Of a stretch of 64,000 nt of DNA, positions 56,730-64,000 are shown piece by piece (position 1 is the first letter of the stretch; every line of letters starts with the position of its first letter). The notes under the pieces are model-generated. The model did no database searches, had not been told where the DNA came from, and saw nothing but the letters and a program-made list of their open reading frames with translations. Position numbers and translations under genes: made by a program. This stretch comes from Pachyseris speciosa (Eukaryota; Cnidaria; Anthozoa; Scleractinia; Pachyseridae), in the NCBI GenBank assembly GCA_016490735.1, contig JAEMWC010000036.1:327501-391500 (forward strand), in the 5' to 3' direction.

Positions 56730-57900
56730 CTTAAGTATTACAGTATACAGTTTACATGTATCCTGTTTAGCAGGTATCATTGTGTTGTAATGCATTAGGC
56801 AAAGTTTTTGCAGCTCTGTACTTTGTGGACTCCCAGAACACTGATTTGCTGGCAAACGAAATGTTTAAATTAAAGGTTAAGTTTTGATTGAAATGATCAG
56901 GGGCTAAGCCATAACAATCAGTGATGAGTTGTTTTGTATCGTTCAGGGCTTAAACATACAGATCAGACAGATTACACTACCTTTAGGATACTTTACTAAA
57001 TTAGGTCTTAGAAGATTACAGTGTCGGTTGGTAAATAAAAATGAGTTGTTAAGTTAAAGTGCTTTGCTCATACTCATTTTTTAAGTTTTAGTAATTGTAA
57101 CTTATACAAAACAGCAATTTGTTATTTGCAGTAAGTACTCAAAACCATAACATCAAGACAGTCTCTAAGTCTCAGGGTTACACATCTGTTTGAAGCTGAA
57201 TCACTAGCCACCAAGCTAGTTACATTTAGATATCTAGTAGTAGCCCAAAGCAAGTCTCAGTAGCCCAAGCTCCTTCCCAGCATCTTGGTTACTGTAAGGG
57301 TGGCCATGCTTAGGAAGACCATGTGCAGATTGAAATCTTGAGGATTTCAGTTGACCACAGCTTTCTGGTTGAGACCATATGGAATGGTACTTGTCAATAC
57401 CTCCTTTATTGTCATTCTCATTAAAACGTTTATCAGTTATGAAATTTGTCTTCTTATTGGTTGTGAAGTTCAGATAATTGAATGAAATTCTATTAGCCCG
57501 ACTCCATTTGTACTAGCCTCAGGATACTGGGCTAGGATGGAGATGTCAAACCCTCGTCTTACGGTCAGTAACGTAACCAATATTATTTTGTTATTCTCTG
57601 GCATTTTTATAATGACATGCAGCATTCCTAAATTAAATACCGGTACCCAAAGTTGATTAGCTTAACTTTACCATTAGGGGAGTGCTCTTACCTAACAATT
57701 TCTGTGGATAATACAATGATAATATGTTTTATGTTCTTCCTTTAGCAAATTTATTGAGTAGGATTCACAGGATTAATGCCTTATTTTGAGTGGAATTCAA
57801 GAGACTACACAGAGCTTGGTATCAGTACTCTATATTGACTTCTTAATAAATAATAAAACTCACATAAATTTTAAAGATGTTTATATCTTAATTGTTTGTC
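56730..57900. other. Non-coding stretch, nothing recognised
   Basis: No repeats or frames of note. Confidence 0.5.
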
Positions 57901-58563
57901 CAGTGTGAAAGTGGTGGTATAATAGACAGTTATTTTGTATGTTCCATATATACATTTTAAGTATAAATTTGGAACTATGTTTTGCCCCAAAAGCATACAA
58001 AAAGCATACCTCCTGTGTAATATTACTACTGATTCAATGACTTTCGAGATTTTGAATACAAAATATTTGCAGCAAATGTGGGGGACCTAAAGTTGTATAC
58101 TTTTACTGAAGAAACCATTTAATTATAAGTGGCATAGAACGATGTAAGCTTATAATTATCCTTGTAGAATCCAACACTATTTATTGACTATGTAAATGCT
58201 ATGTCAGAAAACTATTTAAATGGTATTTCGGGCATATTTTATAACTGTTTTAGAAATCATACAAGGTCATATATTTAAGGACTATGTTAGTGCTATGATT
58301 TTGCTTTTTAAAATGAATTTAGATCCTATTTTTTTACTATTCAAATGGAACCATTAAATAGTCTATTTAAAAACAATTTTTTTAGCATTACTAACCAAGT
58401 AGTTTTTATAAGCAAAGGAAATAGACTTCAAATAGCATTAAAATAGGTTTTAAGTAGTCATGAATTGTGTCATGAAAAAGAACTAAAATAGTATTTAAAT
58501 AGCTGTAAAATAGATTTAACATATAACATGGGCATCAATGGAGTTTGAACACGTTAAAAATAT
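57901..58563. repeat. ATAG-word-rich region, left part
   Basis: Dense in variants of CTATTTAAATAG, CTATGTAAATGC and AAAATAG. The same vocabulary in inverse sense recurs at about 62530-63400. Confidence 0.6.
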
Positions 58564-59337
58564 AATTTACATAGCATTGACATAGAGAGAAGTAAGAAAC
58601 TTGACACTACCTCCCGCTAAAATACGAATTAAATAGCTTTAAAATAGATATAACATGCATTATAAATAGGCTTTGAAACATGGGCATTGGTAGAGTTTAC
58701 ATAGATTTTAAATATCATTTACATAGCATTGACATAGGGAAAGATAACTGGAGATTCAAGCCAAAAAAAGTCCAGCTGAGTATCAAACCACAGTCAACAA
58801 CAGTAGACCGAGAACTCTATCAACGAAATTCAAGGTTTATAAATAAAAATTAAGAGCAGTTTTCTTTGCAAGAACATGGGGGTGTCAACTTTGTCAAAAA
58901 GAAAATAAACAAATAAATAATAAAAAAAAAAAAGCTCCAAGCTAGGTGAAAAGGGCCAGGTAACAACAACCATCACGACTCAAAAGTTCAGTAAACATGT
59001 TTTATGGGTCTTAAAAGAGAATAGTGTAGGGACATGTACTGATACCCTGTTTTTAGTAGCCTCTTGGTGAATGAGGGTGTTGCAGTTCAACCTTAAGGCC
59101 TGCTTAATGCTTAATGCATGTATAGTTAATGTATGGGGCTGTGTGGAAATCATTCCCTATTATCTGTCTCAAAACCAGGCAAGAATAAAAGGTATGCCAT
59201 ATTTAAGGCAGCCAGAAAACAACAGCTCTCCAACTCACTGAACTTCTCTGATGTGCATATGGTGAAAACATTAAGAAAATAGCTTTCTATGACTGTCACT
59301 CCAATAACTTGTCATATAGTGCAGTGGGCAACCTCTA
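58564..59337 (+). repeat. Direct repeat R1
   Basis: Matches 60357-61363 from AATTTACATAGCATTGACAT to GTGGGCAACCTC. R2 has an additional block of about 226 bp (60630-60855). Confidence 0.85.
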
Positions 59338-59372
59338 TCCGGTCATGACAAAACACAGACTGCAGACCGTGC

Positions 59373-60281
59373 AGACCATGGAGACGGAAATTTTTTGATT
59401 GCTTATTTTAACTCTGATTTGCATTTGATTGAGGTGTTTATGATTTCTTCGTACTCTTTTGGTAACATTGCAATGGTTTCCATTTTTTTGACCGGCTCGC
59501 AGCATAATTTTAGCCTTTGAGAATGCACTGTAAATTTCTCACAGGACAAACTAGATCCGCACAGTCATGGCAAGGATTTCCATATCTTTTAAACAAAGAA
59601 TATTTCTCAATCTAAACCTGTGTTTACTTACGGCTAATTTCTTTTGTAGTTCAATCGTATGTTACTTCTGCCGATCTGTTTCGATTTGAACAGCTTGTCT
59701 AGCCGCCGTTTCTTATCCATTCGCTTGCTGGCCGTTCAGCTGTGCGAATGGATACCGTGTGGAAAACGCTTGGTTTACAGTATCCCATAAAATAAATCAC
59801 AAAGGGATGAATTCACAGGTTCGCTACTGAACTTGGTTTAATTGTCTCACAGGTTCAACGACCAAAAGGTTCCAACACAACTCATCTCAATTCGCGCTGG
59901 CTCGATCGATAAAATATACAGCCCTCAAATCACAAAAAGTCTTCGATTATACTTGACATTCAACTTGTCACCACAAAATCAGTCACTTAGAATTGATTGA
60001 CCTGACAGCTCATTGTCACGCAATTGGTGAGCCCCAGTTTACGACAAGCGAAAAGAATGCTTTCGCGTGAGAGGCCAAAAGTTTATCTCTACTGTTTGTG
60101 TTTTATTTTCCTCAAAATTGTTGCTAGGTAACAGCTCGAAATACGTTATGTGGTGTCCAAAAAATGGAAACGGTTCCAATGTCACCAAAAGAGTAGGAGC
60201 AAAGTATAAATACCTCAATCAAATGTAAATCGGAGATTTTTTTTTTAAGCAATCAAAAAAATTTCCCAGTCTGCATGGTCT
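59373..60281. mobile_element. Inverted-repeat element between R1 and R2
   Basis: Arms of about 120 bp: AGACCATG-AGAC at 59373 inward to about 59490, inverted at 60158-60281. About 670 bp of non-coding interior. Confidence 0.75.
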
Positions 60282-61835
60282 AAATCAAAATCGCGATTTG
60301 GGATGTGTGATATTTCACAGCGTCCTTCTCTTGCAATTGAACTACATGGTGGGTCTAATTTACATAGCATTGACATAGAGAGAAGTAAGAAACCTGACAC
60401 TACCTCCCACTAAAATAGGAATTAAATAGCTTTAAAATAGATATAACATGCATTATAAATAGGCTTTGAAACATGGGCATTGATAGAGTTTACATAGATT
60501 TTAAATATCATTTACATAGCATTGACATAGGGAGAGATAACTGGAGATTCAAGCCAAAAAAAGTCCAGCTGAGTATCAAACCACAGTCAACAACAGTAGA
60601 CCGAGAACCATATCAACGAAATTCAAAATACTTTATTTTACGCAATTCATTCCAAAAAAATATTTTATAAATCTTGTTCTGAAATAACTATGGAGAAAAA
60701 AGTTCAAAAGTTACAATGGAAGCCTAAAACCTGTTTTTTTTTAAAAAGCAAAGGGTTGTCCTCTTCCTTCACCATCTTTTGTCCCTGAAAAAAAAATCAG
60801 TCAATATTTATTAGAACCTTGCATGGAAGTACCAGAAATTATCAAATAGGTCGCAAAGGTTTATAAATAAAAATTATTAGCAGTTTTCTTTGCAAGAGCA
60901 TGGGGGTGTCGGCTTTGTCAAAAAAAATTAATAAATAAATAAATAATAATAAAAAAAGCTGCAAGCTAGGTGAAAAGGGCCAGGTAACAACAACCACCAC
61001 AACTCAAAAGTTCATTAAAACATGTTTTATGGGTCTTAAAGAGAATAGTGTAGGGACATGTACTGATACCCTGTTTTTAGTAGCCTCTTGGTGAATGAGG
61101 GTGTTGCAGTTGACCTTAAGGCCTGCTTAATGCTTGATGCATGTATAGTTAATGTATGGGGCTGTGTGGAAATCATTCCCTATTATCTGCCTCAAAACCA
61201 GGAAAAAATAAAAGGTATGCCATATTTAAGGCAGCCAGAAAACAACAGCTCTCCAACTTACTGAACTTCTCTGATATGCATATGGTGAAAACATTAAGAA
61301 AATAGCTTTCTATGACTGTCACTCCCGACCAATAACTTGTCATATAGTACAGTGGGCAACCTCGATCTGCTGAATGGTTTTACTGTTTGAGAATGATGCG
61401 AAATATTTTGGATACCTGTACGTGGTTATCGAAAATGTTCCCACGTAGACCTAAGTTTATATAAATCTTATTTAATCTTAGAAATCAGCACACCGTGCGA
61501 GGAGTAGCGAGCTAGCAATCCATGCCACACGATAAATGCCAGGCTAACTGATCTTCTAAAAGTTCTCACGTGTTAAACAGCCATTCCAGTGGAAACTTGC
61601 AAATCGCTCAACAGCTAAGCTTAATAAGAAACTTATAAAGCTTTAAACGTACCTTGATCGATGCAGAACTTCAGATGAACTTGAACGTCAAACTGACTCA
61701 TGGAAGAAACTCAACAGCACACTCAACAGCAAAGTCTAGAAACGAAAGTCTAGCCACGAAGGCCCACCATGTAGTTCAATTGCAAGAGAAGGACGCTGTG
61801 AAATATCACACATCCAAAATCGCGATTTTGGTTTA
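60281..61835. mobile_element. Element with 73-bp inverted ends enclosing R2
   Basis: 60281-60353 (AAAATCGCGATTT...CACAGCGTCCTTCTC...CATGGTGGG) is inverted at 61763-61835. R2 fills most of the interior. Its left end directly abuts the preceding element. Confidence 0.7.
60357..61363 (+). repeat. Direct repeat R2
   Basis: Partner of R1. Frames here (such as 60473-60670) are absent or disrupted in R1 and are not treated as genes. Confidence 0.85.
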
Positions 61836-62529
61836 GGAAGGCAAAGGTTTCCATTGGATCTTGAAACATCACACCTTCTTTGAAGTTTCACCGCGTTACA
61901 AGCCGACAAACGTAAATCCTTTTGAAAGAAACTGGGTAACCTGGCAACTTTGTAACCAGGCAAGAATAAACATGGCGGCCACGAATTGCGATCGTTCTGA
62001 ATGCTAACAGTACAGATAAAATGTCGACCTCAAAGTGGAGAAACGTTGGTTGTATGACTCTAAAGCTGAAATACCAAAAACTACTAAATGGCGACGAAGT
62101 AGGGAATTCATTTAACCAACTGTTGATGATGATATTCGACTAAGAGACGTAGGGCAAGGCGGAACAGCTCACAGGATTGGCTGAGAAAACAATAAACAAA
62201 CAACAGAAACAATGGACCCTAGCCCTGAAATAATGGAGCTGCGTGGTAATAAGAACCAATAAAATAAGAGGTTACTGAGAGGTGCGTGGCATCTGAGGGC
62301 AAGACCTTTGGCATGGCCATTGACTTGGAAACAATAATGCAAGCCTACTTTAGTTAGAATTTAAGGTGACAAGGTGTTGAAGATAAATAATTGGAGAATA
62401 GTTTCCATAATATCAATTTCACCATTTTTTAATAAGTTACCTATCCTACACAGTAGCTCAGTTGTTTGAACTTTAATCCTGCTAAGATGTGAAATCCATG
62501 ACAGAGATTACGTAGACTATTCAAATTCT
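61836..62529. other. Non-coding spacer
   Basis: A CATGGCGGCCAC context at 61971 could mark a transcript start, but no supporting frame follows. Confidence 0.4.
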
Positions 62530-63400
62530 ATTTGATTTCTCACCAAAAATACTCAGGGAACCAAACAGCTTTTAAATAGCACATTTCTGTAGCATTTAAA
62601 CAACAGAAAATTAAGACCTATTTTAATGCTATTTTGTTGGCTCACAGTGATGAATAACACCTGGAAAATATGTTTTAAATAGCATCTATTTATGCACATG
62701 TCATCGGCTTCCCCGTGGGGTCGACCCCCAGGACAACCAGGGAGATATGTGGGGGAATACAAGGAGATGAATGGGATTCTTTCCCCGAGGGTAGGGGAAA
62801 ATCTTTACATTGTTTTACGATTAATGATTAGGAGGTCGGGGAATTCACAAGTTTGAAAAGGATGTCACAGGGATTTTCAGCTGAGAAACACCTCACCCAG
62901 GGGACTTTGTCTTGAGAGATTCCCCGACCCCCCGGGGAAATTCCCCAAGTTTGCTTGACTGATTTTACAATCCCCCTGGTTAGCCCGGGGGTTGACCCCA
63001 CGGGGAAGCCGATGACATGTGCATTACAAGCTATGTAATGTTTGCCTCCAAATATCTCGTAAATGCGATATTTTAAAGCTATTTGAGACCAGTACATAGT
63101 GAATAAATAGCATCTATTTAAACTGTTTGTTGATTGTTGGGACAGAATTATTTTCGAATAGTGAAAAAAATAGGCACTTTAGGACCATGTCAGTTTGCCA
63201 AATAGTATTAAAATAGCTATTTAGAAACTATGTTATTCTGACATAGCTTTCGCATAGTTGAGAGATATGTTTTAAATACCATGGACTATTTTATATATTT
63301 GGCAACACAGCAATAAAATAGATGGTTTCAAGCAAAACGTAGCAACAAAATAGTTTTACATAGTTAAAAAATAGTATAAACATAGGGTTATGTCTTTTTG
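62530..63400. repeat. ATAG-word-rich region, right part
   Basis: Words such as AAAATAGCTATTTAG, CTGACATAGC and CATAGTTAAAAAATAG mirror the left region at 57.9-58.6 kb in loose inverse orientation. Confidence 0.6.
62694..63022. mobile_element. GC-rich inverted-repeat element
   Basis: GCACATGTCATCGGCTTCCC at 62694 returns inverted, ending at 63022. The arms are about 48 bp. The interior is rich in CCCC/GGGG, in contrast to the AT-rich surroundings. Confidence 0.8.
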
Positions 63401-63488
63401 CTTGTTTGTTTGGTTTGCTTAGAAAACCAAAAATAAATCTACAGTGCACCCTGCGACCCCTCTCAACCTTTAGCTTAAAATAATATTC

Positions 63489-63590
63489 TTAACCCTTTCA
63501 CCACCAAAGGCCTCCCCTCTGACGAGTAAAATCGTCTGGCATTAGCCAGAGTAAAATCTGTGAAGTCCCCCTTGGTGGTGAAAGGGTTAA
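63489..63590. mobile_element. TTAA-flanked 102-bp MITE
   Basis: TTAACCCTTTCACCACCAAA at the left is inverted at the right, ending GGTGAAAGGGTTAA. The interior has GACGAGTAAAATCGTC. I recall this as a very common coral MITE family. Confidence 0.8.
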
Positions 63591-63936
63591 ATTATGTCAG
63601 AATAATACCAGTTTCATGGAAATCTGAATGAGAAGGATTTTTTTAGAGCAAGTATGGGATTTTTGTGGAGTGTTGGGGTCGAAGAGGAACATCCTTCCTT
63701 GGTTGGAAAGGACATTTCTTTAAGCAACACATCAGTAGCTGGCTCTATAAACACAAACAAGTCAAAATACATCTGTAAAAGTGACTTTCACTCAACAGTT
63801 TGTAGAACAGTATGACAGATTAAACATGATTAAAGTTTACGCAGGGCCAAAGTAAGCAATATAAACGAACCTGAATTAATAAGGCAAGTTTTGAAATAAG
63901 TCTTACACCTCAGCAGCTAACATAAACAGGAGAAAA

Positions 63937-64000
63937 CTGGGGCACCCAACGACAAGTTTCGGTGGATATCTGTTCGGGTGGAGAGTAATTCCCCTTGGGC
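63937..64000. mobile_element. Start of GGGCACCCAACGAC-ended element (cut by window)
   Basis: Matches the first part of the unit 6 element (CAACGACAAGTTTCGGT), which continues beyond the right edge. Confidence 0.6.

Overview
The window reads as animal nuclear DNA, most likely from a cnidarian and probably a stony coral. It is AT-rich with sparse, short coding segments and spliced gene models with GT/AG junctions. It is dense in small inverted-repeat elements, tRNA-derived SINEs, Penelope-like retroelement debris and hammerhead ribozyme motifs. Several repeats match families I remember from coral genomes, so the clade is an inference. Nothing looks bacterial: there are no operons, Shine-Dalgarno-led ORF chains or CRISPR arrays.

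Layout. From 1 to 8.3 kb there is a zinc-binding N-terminal exon (minus), a Penelope-like fragment with a decayed hammerhead motif, a 3.1-kb fold-back element with an almost closed hairpin at its centre, and an apparently intact two-exon gene for a Crypton-type (DUF3504) tyrosine recombinase at 6870-8302. From 8.3 to 12.1 kb lies mostly non-coding DNA with one candidate minus-strand spliced gene. From about 12.2 to 54 kb is a segmental-duplication cluster. It carries six same-strand copies of one small intronless gene of 126-134 codons (12612, 19527, 29614, 39141, 44717, 49580). Copies 1, 2, 3 and 6 are followed 1.4-2 kb downstream by a long G/T-rich nonamer array, and a remnant array lies after copy 4. 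Copies 4 and 5 lie in a roughly 5-kb direct duplication. A non-duplicated island (22.6-27.2 kb) contains a candidate spliced gene for a cysteine-rich protein. From 54 to 64 kb I find no convincing gene, only nested inverted-repeat elements, a direct repeat and an unusual ATAG-word-rich region.

The six-copy gene is the most interesting coding content. The copies share a gap-free H-x3-R-H-F motif near residue 21, a central G-L-x-P-x-E-R-S-G block and a C-terminal V-V-T-I-Y/H-P strand. This resembles the layout of small BECR-fold ribonucleases (barnase/EndoU/colicin E5-D/RelE-like) known mainly from bacterial toxin systems. That assignment is an inference from pattern only and needs a profile or structure search.

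The clearest RNA feature is a complete type I hammerhead ribozyme at 44014-44072. It sits inside a 273-bp insertion that has imperfect target-site duplications and an empty site in the paralogous copy at about 38.6 kb. The insertion therefore happened after the local duplication, and it behaves like a small ribozyme-bearing retroelement.
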